From: Robertkochia flava
GTDB taxonomy: Bacteria > Bacteroidota > Bacteroidia > Flavobacteriales > Flavobacteriaceae
Length of the DNA stretch: 64,000 nt
Direction of reading: 5' to 3'
Assembly (NCBI RefSeq): GCF_020166515.1
Contig: NZ_JAINZT010000002.1
Span: forward strand, 868,001-932,000
The notes beneath the pieces were generated by a model, which searched no databases, was not told where the DNA came from, and saw only the letters and a list, made by a program, of their open reading frames with translations. Position numbers and translations under genes: made by a program. Of the stretch, positions 29,104 through 36,469 are shown piece after piece (the first letter of the stretch is position 1; every line of letters begins with the position of its first letter).

Positions 29104-30465
29104 ATGGAAACAATTATTATTCTGACTTTTATTCTCGGGTACCTTGCTATTACCCTCGAACACAATCTCAAAATAGATAAACTTATTCCTGCACTTGGAA
29201 TGATGGCCTTGTTATGGGCTCTGATCGCGCTTACCCACTTGCCGGTGTTTGAGGTGAATACCGAATTAAAAGAACTGGAAGCTACGCATCTCGATGAGAT
29301 CCTGCTGCACCATTTAGGGAAAACGGCCGAGATCCTGGTCTTCCTGCTCGGGGCGATGACTATTGTGGAGATCATCGATTACTTTGATGGTTTCGCGACC
29401 ATTAAAGGGTATATCCAAACCAAAAGAAAACGTACGCTGTTATGGATTTTTGCCATTCTGGGCTTTATACTTTCAGCTATTATAGATAACCTGACCGCAA
29501 CCATTGTGTTGATCACCATTCTTCAGAAGGTGATCAAGGATCGCAACCTTCGCTTGTGGTTTGCCGGCCTTATAATTATTGCCGCCAATGCCGGTGGTGC
29601 CTGGTCTCCTATTGGGGATGTGACAACCACCATGCTTTGGATCGCCAACAAGGTGACCGTTACGCAACTGATACTTCATGTACTGTTACCGTCTATTGTT
29701 TGTATGGTGTTGCCCACCTATATCGCTTCGAGAATGAGTGTTTTTCAGGGGGAGATCGAAGGTGATTTTGGCAACGAAAAACCCAAAAGTCCTTATGCTT
29801 CTACCATGCTTTATCTCGGGTTGGGGTCTATCGTCTTTGTTCCGGTTTTTAAGACCATAACCCACCTGCCTCCTTATGTAGGGATGATGCTGTCTCTTGC
29901 TGTGGTGGCCGCTTTTGCGGAGATCTACAGCAGCTCGAAGTTCAGTCTTTCTGAGGTTCATGCAGATGAATCTAACGACCCTGTGGGACATCACAGTCCT
30001 GTACACCATTCCCTGTCGAGAATTGAGATGCCAAGTATCCTTTTCTTCCTTGGTATCCTGATGGCTGTGGCAGCGCTGGAATCCCTGGGGATGCTGTTTC
30101 ATTTTGCTGAAACCCTGGAGCAGACCATGCCAAAATTAGGAACGGAGCCTGTGGGTGAGCTCGTTTCTGACCTGGTAGTACTTATCCTTGGAGTTGGATC
30201 TGCCGTCATCGATAATGTGCCATTGGTGGCAGCGAGTATCGGGATGTTCTCTGTGCCCCTGGATGATGCGGTTTGGCATTTTATCGCCTATTCTGCAGGA
30301 ACCGGAGGAAGTATGCTCATTATCGGTTCTGCTGCGGGAGTAGTGGCTATGGGTATGGAGAAGATCGATTTCTTCTGGTATCTGAAAAAGATCGCATGGC
30401 TCGCTTTTGTTGGATTTATAGGCGGTGCCGTAATCTTTATTGCCCTGCGAAATTTTGTGCTGTAA
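29104..30465 (+). CDS. nhaD: NhaD-type Na+/H+ antiporter
   Basis: Inner-membrane sodium/proton exchanger of the ion transporter superfamily, used for salt and alkali tolerance in marine bacteria. The 453-residue product has about 12-13 hydrophobic segments and the NhaD signature region (LSAIIDNLTATIVLI near 125, then ANAGGAWSPIGDVTTTMLW near 160). A matching second half ends in VIDNVPLVAAS near 370. It lies close behind the dehydrogenase gene and may share its transcript. Confidence 0.93.
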   Translation: METIIILTFILGYLAITLEHNLKIDKLIPALGMMALLWALIALTHLPVFEVNTELKELEATHLDEILLHHLGKTAEILVFLLGAMTIVEIIDYFDGFATIKGYIQTKRKRTLLWIFAILGFILSAIIDNLTATIVLITILQKVIKDRNLRLWFAGLIIIAANAGGAWSPIGDVTTTMLWIANKVTVTQLILHVLLPSIVCMVLPTYIASRMSVFQGEIEGDFGNEKPKSPYASTMLYLGLGSIVFVPVFKTITHLPPYVGMMLSLAVVAAFAEIYSSSKFSLSEVHADESNDPVGHHSPVHHSLSRIEMPSILFFLGILMAVAALESLGMLFHFAETLEQTMPKLGTEPVGELVSDLVVLILGVGSAVIDNVPLVAASIGMFSVPLDDAVWHFIAYSAGTGGSMLIIGSAAGVVAMGMEKIDFFWYLKKIAWLAFVGFIGGAVIFIALRNFVL

Positions 30466-30519
30466 GCATAATTTAAATTGTAAATTACCGTTATAGAACT
30501 TTAACCTATTTAATTGCCT

Positions 30520-31209
30520 ATGATACTTTTTCAAGAAGCTTCACAGGAGGCAGCTGAAGAGCTGCTCTCAGAAGAGAAAACGCTCTCTGTGATTGATCTG
30601 ATCGCGAATGGGGGTACAGGTAGTGTGGTTATTATAGCCATTCTTTTCGTCCTTCTTTTCGTTGCTTTGTATATCTACTTTGAACGGTTGTTTGCTATCA
30701 AAGCGGCATCAAAGATTGATAAGAATTTTATGAACCAGATCAGAGATCACGTTTCGGGCGGTAAGCTCGAGTCTGCGCGAATTCTTTGTGCTCAAACCGA
30801 TTCTCCGGTGGCAAGACTTACCGAAAAAGGGATCTCCCGCATAGGAAAGCCCCTGGAGGATATCAATAAGGCCATCGAAAATGCCGGTACACTGGAAGTG
30901 TATAAGCTCGAGAAAAATGTGAGTATCCTGGCAACCGTAGCCGGTGCGGCGCCCATGATCGGGTTCCTTGGTACGGTTATAGGGATGATCCTCGCCTTTC
31001 ACCAAATGGCTACCAGCGGAGGACAGGCAGAAATGGGACAGCTGGCCAGTGGTATTTATACTGCAATGACCACAACGGTGGCCGGTCTTATAGTAGGTAT
31101 CGTGGCGTATATTGGATATAATCACCTGGTGGTTCGTACAGAAAAAGTGGTACACACCATGGAAAGTAATGCGGTGGAATTCTTAGACCTGCTCAATGAG
31201 CCGGTCTAA
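30520..31209 (+). CDS. exbB: MotA/TolQ/ExbB proton-channel protein
   Basis: Inner-membrane channel subunit that converts proton motive force into work for a TonB- or Tol-type system. The 229-residue product has a first helix at about 37-58 and two more in the C-terminal half (LATVAGAAPMIGFLGTVIGMI and TTVAGLIVGIVAYIGY), the family's channel pair. The frame is open to a TTG at 30514, but the ATG at 30520 is preferred. exbD and a TonB-like gene follow, so the role is most likely energising outer-membrane transport. Confidence 0.93.
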   Translation: MILFQEASQEAAEELLSEEKTLSVIDLIANGGTGSVVIIAILFVLLFVALYIYFERLFAIKAASKIDKNFMNQIRDHVSGGKLESARILCAQTDSPVARLTEKGISRIGKPLEDINKAIENAGTLEVYKLEKNVSILATVAGAAPMIGFLGTVIGMILAFHQMATSGGQAEMGQLASGIYTAMTTTVAGLIVGIVAYIGYNHLVVRTEKVVHTMESNAVEFLDLLNEPV

Positions 31210-31275
31210 GCTCCGCTTAGCCCGATCCCATGCGCCATCGTTGAATAACCCCAAGGGTAATTTAAAACCTGTCTT

Positions 31276-31662
31276 ATGAAACTTAAAGGAAGAAATAAGG
31301 TGTCTCCCGAATTCAGTATGAGTTCCATGACGGATATTGTATTCCTGCTGCTGGTGTTCTTTATGATCACCTCCAATGCACCTAATGCCCTGGATCTTTT
31401 GTTGCCCAAGGCCAAAGGAAAATCTACCAATACCCAAAACGTCTCTGTGAGTATTAACAGGAACCTGGAATTTTTTGTAGATAATAATAAGGTCAAAGAA
31501 GAATTCCTGGAGACCGAACTTAAAAGACGCCTGAAGGACGTGGAAAAACCCACGATCATCCTTAGAGCAGAGGAGAGTGTTCCGATCAATAACGCCGTAA
31601 GGGTTATGGACATTGCCAATCAAAATAAGTATAAAGTAATCCTGGCGGTAAGGCCTAACTAA
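31276..31662 (+). CDS. exbD: ExbD/TolR-family protein
   Basis: Partner of ExbB with one N-terminal membrane helix and a periplasmic domain. The 128-residue product has PEFSMSSMTDIVFLLLVFFMI near residues 12-32, with the conserved channel Asp in the helix (MTDIVF). The gene lies 66 nt after exbB and its stop overlaps the next ATG (TAATG). Confidence 0.94.
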   Translation: MKLKGRNKVSPEFSMSSMTDIVFLLLVFFMITSNAPNALDLLLPKAKGKSTNTQNVSVSINRNLEFFVDNNKVKEEFLETELKRRLKDVEKPTIILRAEESVPINNAVRVMDIANQNKYKVILAVRPN

Positions 31663-32579
31663 TGTCATTACTGGATACCCGACATAAACGAAAATCATTT
31701 ACACTGACCTCTGTTATCCTGTCAGTATTGATCATCCTGATGTTCTACGTTGGGTTGTCCTATCTTGATCCGCCTCTGGAGAGCGGTATCTCCGTGAATT
31801 TCGGTTATTCGGAAGTAGGCAGCGGTAAGGTGCAGCCAAAAGAGCCTATCCGCTCAAAACCAGAACCGGTGCCAGAGCCGGAACCGGTTAAGGAAGAAAA
31901 AATAGAAGAGGTGGCCCCTCCTCCGGAGCCTGTTAAGGCGCAGAGTGAAGAGGTGGTAACCCAGGAAAGCGAGGAGTCTGTGGTCATGAAGAAGGCTGAA
32001 GAGGAGCGCTTGCGAAAACAGGAGGAAGCGCGAAAAGAGCAGCAGCGCCAGGAGCAGTTGGAACGTGAGCGAATCGCCGAAGAGCAGCGCAAGGAAAGAG
32101 AGCGACAGGCAGAACAGGAACGCATACGTCAGGAGCAGGAGGCTAAAAAGCGCAAGCTGGATGAAATGATGGGCGGTCTGAATAACAGCGACGGTAATGC
32201 AACAGGGGGCGAAGGTAATGATAACAGTCCCGGGGATAAGGGGCAATTGAACGGCGATCCCTATGCCAGCAGTTATTTTGGTAGTCCCGGTAGTGGTTCC
32301 GGTGGAGTAGGGTATGGTTTAAACGGAAGAAGCCTGGTAACAGGCCAGAAATATATTCAGGATTGTAATGAATCCGGAAGGGTAGTGGTGAAGATCGAGG
32401 TCGACCGCAATGGAAATGTGGTTAACGCGGTTCCCGGAGTCAAGGGCTCTACCAATACTGCAAGCTGCCTGAAGGAGGCGGCAGAAAAAACGGCACGTTC
32501 TTACAGATGGAATGCCGACCCCAAAGCACCTACAAGACAGATCGGATTTGTTGTGGTGAACTTCAAACTGGGAGAGTAA
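31662..32579 (+). CDS. TonB-like energy transducer with TolA-like charged stalk
   Basis: A 305-residue product. One membrane helix at about 16-36 is followed by a Pro/Glu-rich stretch (about 63-95) typical of TonB, then a long Glu/Arg/Gln helix (about 105-168) like the TolA stalk, a Gly/Ser/Asn-rich loop (about 170-215) and a C-terminal domain (about 230-305) of TonB/TolA type with a Cys pair. It is co-translated with exbD. It should span the periplasm and contact outer-membrane receptors or envelope proteins. TonB versus TolA cannot be settled by eye. Confidence 0.85.
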   Translation: MSLLDTRHKRKSFTLTSVILSVLIILMFYVGLSYLDPPLESGISVNFGYSEVGSGKVQPKEPIRSKPEPVPEPEPVKEEKIEEVAPPPEPVKAQSEEVVTQESEESVVMKKAEEERLRKQEEARKEQQRQEQLERERIAEEQRKERERQAEQERIRQEQEAKKRKLDEMMGGLNNSDGNATGGEGNDNSPGDKGQLNGDPYASSYFGSPGSGSGGVGYGLNGRSLVTGQKYIQDCNESGRVVVKIEVDRNGNVVNAVPGVKGSTNTASCLKEAAEKTARSYRWNADPKAPTRQIGFVVVNFKLGE

Positions 32580-32583
32580 GGAA

Positions 32584-33795
32584 ATGACATATCAGGAAAC
32601 GGTAGACTGGATGTTTGCGCAGTTACCCATGTATCAGCGCGACGGCAAATCGGCTTTTAAGCCGAAATTAGCCAATATTATGGCCCTTGATGATCATCTC
32701 GGGCATCCTCATACGAAATTTAAGAGCATTCACGTGGCCGGTACCAATGGAAAAGGGTCTACCAGCCATATGTTGGCTTCTGTGTTGCAGGAGGCGGGCT
32801 TTAAGGTCGGATTGTATACCTCACCCCATCTCAGGGATTTCAGGGAACGTATTAAGGTAAACGGAGAAATGATCCCGGAATCGGCCGTGGTTGATTTCAT
32901 TACAACCCATATGGAATTCTTCAGGGAACACCGGTGTTCCTTTTTTGAGATGACGGTAGGAATGGCATTCGATTATTTTGCCCAAAGGGAGGTGGATTTT
33001 GCGGTGATAGAGGTCGGACTCGGTGGGAGGTTGGATTCTACCAATATCATTACTCCGGAAATTTCGGTTATTACCAATATCGGAATGGATCATATGGACA
33101 TGCTGGGCGATACCCTGGAAATGATCGCTGCGGAAAAGGCGGGGATTATTAAACACCGGGTTCCCGTGGTGGTGAGTGAGTACCAGCCGGAAACCTGGCC
33201 CGTGTTCGAAGAAAAGGCGAAAAGCGAGGAGAGCGAGCTCATTTTGGCAGCATCTCTCGACGACTCCTTTACTTCTGATCTCAAGGGGAAATATCAATCA
33301 AAAAATATCAGGGCTGTCGTAGCAGCGATTCGTGCAATAAAGGGTCTTCATGTCGATGCGGAAGTCATCAAAAACGGGTTATCACGAACGGTGGAACATA
33401 CCGGACTTTTGGGCAGGTGGCAGCAATTGCGAAAGGATCCGAAGGTGATCTGTGACACCGCTCATAACCGGGAAGGACTGAGCCTGGTCATGGAGCAACT
33501 CCGGGAAGAAGAGTTTGCACAGCTGCATATGGTGATCGGGGTTGTTAAGGATAAAGACCTGGATCTGATCCTGCCTTTATTTCCAGTGGAAAATGTGAAA
33601 TATTACTTTGCCAAGCCTGATATTCCAAGAGGTCTGGATGCCCGGTTGCTTAAGGAAAAGGCAGCCCAGTATCACCTGGAGGGAAATGTATACAGTTCAG
33701 TTACAGCGGCTCTTGAGGAGGCCTGTAGGCAAGCAGCTACAAATGATCTTGTCTTTGTGGGTGGCAGTACTTTTACGGTTGCGGAAATAGTCTGA
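32584..33795 (+). CDS. folC: Folylpolyglutamate/dihydrofolate synthase
   Basis: Mur-ligase-fold enzyme that adds glutamate to dihydropteroate or folates. The 403-residue product has the ATP loop VAGTNGKGSTSHML near 51, SPHLRDFRERI near 80 and ITNIGMDHMDMLGDT near 162, all typical of FolC. It follows the TonB-like gene after 4 nt and is the last gene of that unit before the tRNA-Val promoter. Confidence 0.95.
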   Translation: MTYQETVDWMFAQLPMYQRDGKSAFKPKLANIMALDDHLGHPHTKFKSIHVAGTNGKGSTSHMLASVLQEAGFKVGLYTSPHLRDFRERIKVNGEMIPESAVVDFITTHMEFFREHRCSFFEMTVGMAFDYFAQREVDFAVIEVGLGGRLDSTNIITPEISVITNIGMDHMDMLGDTLEMIAAEKAGIIKHRVPVVVSEYQPETWPVFEEKAKSEESELILAASLDDSFTSDLKGKYQSKNIRAVVAAIRAIKGLHVDAEVIKNGLSRTVEHTGLLGRWQQLRKDPKVICDTAHNREGLSLVMEQLREEEFAQLHMVIGVVKDKDLDLILPLFPVENVKYYFAKPDIPRGLDARLLKEKAAQYHLEGNVYSSVTAALEEACRQAATNDLVFVGGSTFTVAEIV

Positions 33796-33813
33796 TTTAT
33801 TTAATTTTTTCTT

Positions 33814-33842
33814 TTGAGGATTAAAAAACTGTTCTATATTTG
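33814..33842 (+). promoter_or_regulatory. Promoter of tRNA-Val copy 1
   Basis: TTG at 33814-33816, 18 nt, TATATTTG at 33835-33842: an exact consensus match ending 13 nt before the tRNA. Confidence 0.82.
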
Positions 33843-33855
33843 CATCCGCATTCAG

Positions 33856-33930
33856 GGGCGATTAGCTCAGTTGGTTCAGAGCACCTGCCTTACAAGCAGG
33901 GGGTCACTGGTTCGAATCCAGTATCGCCCA
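33856..33930 (+). tRNA. tRNA-Val (anticodon TAC), copy 1
   Basis: A 75-nt cloverleaf with perfect GGGCGAT/ATCGCCC acceptor, GCTC/GAGC D stem, CCTGC/GCAGG anticodon stem with loop CTTACAA, and ACTGG/CCAGT T stem with TTCGAAT. The anticodon TAC reads GTA. CCA is not encoded. It is identical to copy 2 at 34549-34623. Confidence 0.97.
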
Positions 33931-33936
33931 CAACCC

Positions 33937-33969
33937 AAAATCCCGACAGGTAACTGTCGGGATTTTTTT
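33937..33969 (+). terminator. Terminator after tRNA-Val copy 1
   Basis: A 13-bp stem pairs 33937-33949 with 33954-33966 (loop GTAA), with T-run to 33969. The stem differs in sequence from the tRNA-Arg terminator but is matched in tRNA-Val copy 2. Confidence 0.92.
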
Positions 33970-34047
33970 ATGCCCAAACACCGCGCAAGCTTGCTTGCTT
34001 GCGGTGGAGGGGCATAAAAAAACCTGCGGCGCAGTATGCGCCGGGAT
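33969..34047. repeat. Post-tRNA palindrome and second hairpin (copy 2 of 3)
   Basis: TATGCCC (33969-33975) pairs with GGGCATA (34010-34016), enclosing ACCGC/GCGGT arms (33980-33984 with 34001-34005) and the palindrome GCAAGCTTGC (33985-33994). A second hairpin (34028-34033 with 34037-34042) follows, between an A-run and ATTTT. The layout matches the other two tRNA loci. Confidence 0.78.
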
Positions 34048-34106
34048 TTTGGTATTGCAACATCCCTTTAGTCTGGATCACGCCCTGTAAGGGCGTAATC
34101 CTCCTG

Positions 34107-34135
34107 AGCTTGCTTGAGCGAAGCGTGTGGGCATA
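34107..34135. repeat. 29-bp dispersed repeat, copy A
   Basis: Identical to 34681-34709. It contains GCTTGCTTGAGCGAAGC, itself a short inverted repeat, and ends in GGGCATA. In copy B it forms the right half of the palindrome after tRNA-Val 2; here the left half is absent. Confidence 0.8.
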
Positions 34136-34150
34136 GGGGCGAACGTTAAG

Positions 34151-34174
34151 AAAAAGTCCGGTGGACTTTTTTTA
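34151..34174. terminator. Bidirectional hairpin in the tRNA-Val spacer
   Basis: AAAAAGTCC (34151-34159) and GGACTTTTT (34163-34171) form a 9-bp stem with a 3-nt loop. The A-run and T-run make it terminator-like in both directions. No gene ends here, so its client is unclear. Confidence 0.55.
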
Positions 34175-34310
34175 GTAAAGCAGCCGGCTGGCGCAAGGGC
34201 TTATTGCGCAGGATGCGCCGGGATTTTAGGGTTGAGCATTGCCCCCTCCCGGGATCACAACGCGCAGGTATGTAAGCCTGTTCTTACTGCAGGGTTAAAG
34301 AATTGAGCTA

Positions 34311-34360
34311 CCCCCTCCGGCTGCACCCCTGGTGCACCCACCTCCCCCTGCAGGGGGAGG
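34311..34360. repeat. Double-hairpin repeat, copy after tRNA-Val 1
   Basis: TGCACC/GGTGCA (34322-34327 with 34331-34336), then CCTCCCCCT/AGGGGGAGG (34341-34349 with 34352-34360). The order, spacing and flanking ACCCCCTCCG match the hairpins of the 166-bp array at 9761-9812 and a second copy at 34828-34877. Confidence 0.8.
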
Positions 34361-34506
34361 ATAGGTTCCGTTTTCTGTTGAGATTTGTCGTCAGGTTCAT
34401 GAGGTAATTAACAATCATCAAAGCACTTAGAACAGTCATGATGTTTTTGGGTAGCCTTGCCAATTCCATCCTCCTGATTATTTTTCAGGGGAGTTTAAAA
34501 AAAGCC

Positions 34507-34536
34507 TTGCAGAAATAAAAAACTGTTTTATATTTG
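34507..34536 (+). promoter_or_regulatory. Promoter of tRNA-Val copy 2
   Basis: TTG at 34507-34509, 19 nt, TATATTTG at 34529-34536, ending 12 nt before the tRNA. It is nearly the same as the copy 1 promoter. Confidence 0.82.
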
Positions 34537-34548
34537 CACCCGCAATCA

Positions 34549-34623
34549 GGGCGATTAGCTCAGTTGGTTCAGAGCACCTGCCTTACAAGCAGGGGGTCAC
34601 TGGTTCGAATCCAGTATCGCCCA
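34549..34623 (+). tRNA. tRNA-Val (anticodon TAC), copy 2
   Basis: All 75 nt are identical to the gene at 33856-33930. The copy has its own promoter and its own terminator, so it should be expressed independently. Confidence 0.97.
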
Positions 34624-34629
34624 CAACCC

Positions 34630-34662
34630 AAAATCCCGACAGGAAACTGTCGGGATTTTTTT
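34630..34662 (+). terminator. Terminator after tRNA-Val copy 2
   Basis: A 13-bp stem pairs 34630-34642 with 34647-34659 (loop GAAA), with T-run to 34662. The stem is identical to copy 1; only the loop differs. Confidence 0.92.
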
Positions 34663-34740
34663 ATACCCATAAGCGAGCCAAGCTTGCTTGAGCGAAGCGT
34701 GTGGGCATAAAAAAACCTCGGTGCAGGATGCGCCGGGATT
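34662..34740. repeat. Post-tRNA palindrome and second hairpin (copy 3 of 3)
   Basis: TATACCCA (34662-34669) faces TGGGCATA (34702-34709) around an AAGCTTGCTTG core. GGTGCA/TGCGCC (34720-34725 with 34729-34734) follows, between an A-run and ATTTT. The arms have diverged from copy 2 but the layout is kept. Confidence 0.75.
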
Positions 34741-34827
34741 TTGGTATTGCATCATCCCCTTAGCCTGGATCACGCCCTGGAGGGGCGTAATCCCATTCCT
34801 TAAACAAAGCATATCAGCCTTGAGCCA

Positions 34828-34877
34828 CCCCCTCCGGCTGCACCCCTGGTGCATCCACCTCCCCATGCAGGGGGAGG
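34828..34877. repeat. Double-hairpin repeat, copy after tRNA-Val 2
   Basis: TGCACC/GGTGCA (34839-34844 with 34848-34853), then CCTCCCCAT/AGGGGGAGG (34858-34866 with 34869-34877, one mismatch). It is nearly identical to 34311-34360 and sits at the end of the duplicated block. Confidence 0.8.
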
Positions 34878-34920
34878 GTAGGTTCCGTTTTTTGTTGAGA
34901 TTTGACGTCATGTACATAAG

Positions 34921-35149
34921 GTTAAGTATCGCCCCCTCCTTGGATCACAAGGCGCAGCGTTTTATTACCCTTCCATACCGCAGCATTAAATAAACAAGCC
35001 CCCTCCTCCTGCTGCACCCTTAGTACGTGCAATCTTCCTACCCGGCGGTAGTTGCAGAATTTCCAGCCAGCCGAAGACAGGGATGGCCCACTCCCTCTGA
35101 AGGGGTAGGAGAGGTTTCATATGCAATCAGGACGTATTAATGGCAATCT
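34921..35149. other. Non-coding spacer with degenerate repeat remnants
   Basis: No gene is seen. GC-rich pieces such as CCCCCTCC near 34932 and CACTCCCTCTGAAGGGG near 35089 look like decayed double-hairpin repeats. Confidence 0.35.
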
Positions 35150-35281
35150 CAAACCCAAACTCAAACCCAAACTCAAACCCAAACTCAAACCCAAACTCAA
35201 ACTCAAACTCAAACCCAAACTCAAACCCAAACTCAAACTCAAACCCAAACCCAAACCCAAACTCAAACCCAAACTCAAACT
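35150..35281. repeat. Hexanucleotide tandem repeat, 22 units of CAAACC/CAAACT
   Basis: An unbroken run of 132 nt in which every unit is CAAAC followed by C or T; the first part alternates C and T strictly. It ends 18 nt past the stop codon of the minus-strand gene at 35300. Plus-strand frames across it (KPKL or NPNS repeats) lack any other protein-like sequence. Confidence 0.95.
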
Positions 35282-35299
35282 CTCCACTTTACTCTCTCA

Positions 35300-36115
35300 T
35301 TACCTCAAATACTCCTGAATATCCAAAAGCTTCACATCCTTACGACTTCCATAGAAATCCTTGAGTATGGCCGTATGTCCCTGTCCGAAAATCACCAGGG
35401 CACGCTCTCCGGGTTCTGTGATCAGGTCGATATTTTTCATGATGATGAAATTGCGTTCCCACCATTTGGAAACGACCGTTACTCCAATGTTGTTTTCAGA
35501 GCCACCTATCCGGTTAAATACTTCCAGGTAAATGTTTTTATTTTCATTATCGGATTCCGGGGTATTCATTTCCGATAACAGGTCGGAAACCGAACCTTTC
35601 TTATAGACCGCTTCCCAGGATGACATGAGTTCCTGCGCATCTTTTACCAATGAGTCTAAAATGGATGTTTTGTTGCTCTCCTGCAGGTATTCCATCAATG
35701 GCCCGAATGCAATATCCATGGGGTGGTCGGCCACATAAATATGTTCATGGCCCAGCATCTTGGCAATTCTGAAGCCTAATTGTTGCCTTTCATTAATAGA
35801 GAGCTGGTGGTTGCCCTTGAGGTACTCCCCGTAAAGGGAATCCAGTTTGGATTTTCCATACGGGTACTCCAGGATGACCTTATCGGGCTTCATAGCGGCC
35901 AGGTTCACGGAAAGTGCTTCTATTTCCCTTTGTCTTTCCGGGCTGTTGAGGCCCTCGATGTTCATAGAAACCATGTCATTGCTTCCGGCAAAATGGAAGG
36001 TGCCGAGCAGGGCTACTTCCTTTTTTTGGGATGCCGGCTGTGCGTTTGAAATAATGGGGTATAAGGTGATAAGAAGGAAGATCAGGGTGACTGCTGAAAT
36101 AGCGTGAAATTTCAT
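35300..36115 (-). CDS. Secreted DUF5694-like protein
   Basis: A 271-residue product with a signal peptide (about 1-25, ending SNAQ). LGTFHFAG near 37, KVILEYPYGKS near 79 and the C-terminal GERALVIFGQGHTAIL near 238 match the DUF5694 family, distantly related to TraB/TIKI-type putative metallohydrolases through conserved His and Glu residues. No activity is established to my knowledge. It is a single gene. Its 3' end abuts the hexanucleotide repeat. Confidence 0.78.
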   Translation of the reverse strand: MKFHAISAVTLIFLLITLYPIISNAQPASQKKEVALLGTFHFAGSNDMVSMNIEGLNSPERQREIEALSVNLAAMKPDKVILEYPYGKSKLDSLYGEYLKGNHQLSINERQQLGFRIAKMLGHEHIYVADHPMDIAFGPLMEYLQESNKTSILDSLVKDAQELMSSWEAVYKKGSVSDLLSEMNTPESDNENKNIYLEVFNRIGGSENNIGVTVVSKWWERNFIIMKNIDLITEPGERALVIFGQGHTAILKDFYGSRKDVKLLDIQEYLR

Positions 36116-36469
36116 TTTTCGTGTTATTGGTTAGTTTATATAAGTGACGAACCTTCTTCTTGATTGTTACAGTTTTAGAATTACCTGGTGAGGCTCGTAT
36201 TGATTTCTACGGGAGTTGTGCCTGCATTACTCCGCCTGTTATAATTGGGAATTGGAAAGTCCTGCCTCGATCAAATAAAGGTGTATATAGGTTTCCGGGA
36301 GCCTGTTTTTTTAAAAACGGTTATGGAGATAGAGGCTATACGATTCCAGATGTAAGATTTATACCTTGCAGAACACGTGTTTAGTTAGAAGAAAATCAGT
36401 ACATTAGGGTTTTTATTTTACTCCCCGGATACCCTCCCTAACTTTCCTGCTTCTTAAAGAATTGTCATT
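36116..36469. other. Gap between divergent genes
   Basis: The spacer holds the upstream regions of the DUF5694-like gene and the amidohydrolase. A 74-residue plus-strand frame (36160-36384) starts at TTG and has no recognised features. No clean TAnnTTTG promoter was found. Confidence 0.35.

Noticed and set aside
35121-35364. Plus-strand frames encoding KPKL and NPNS repeats, resembling low-complexity surface proteins
   Set aside because: The repeats come entirely from the CAAACY hexamers, with no signal peptide, no ribosome site and no non-repeat domain.
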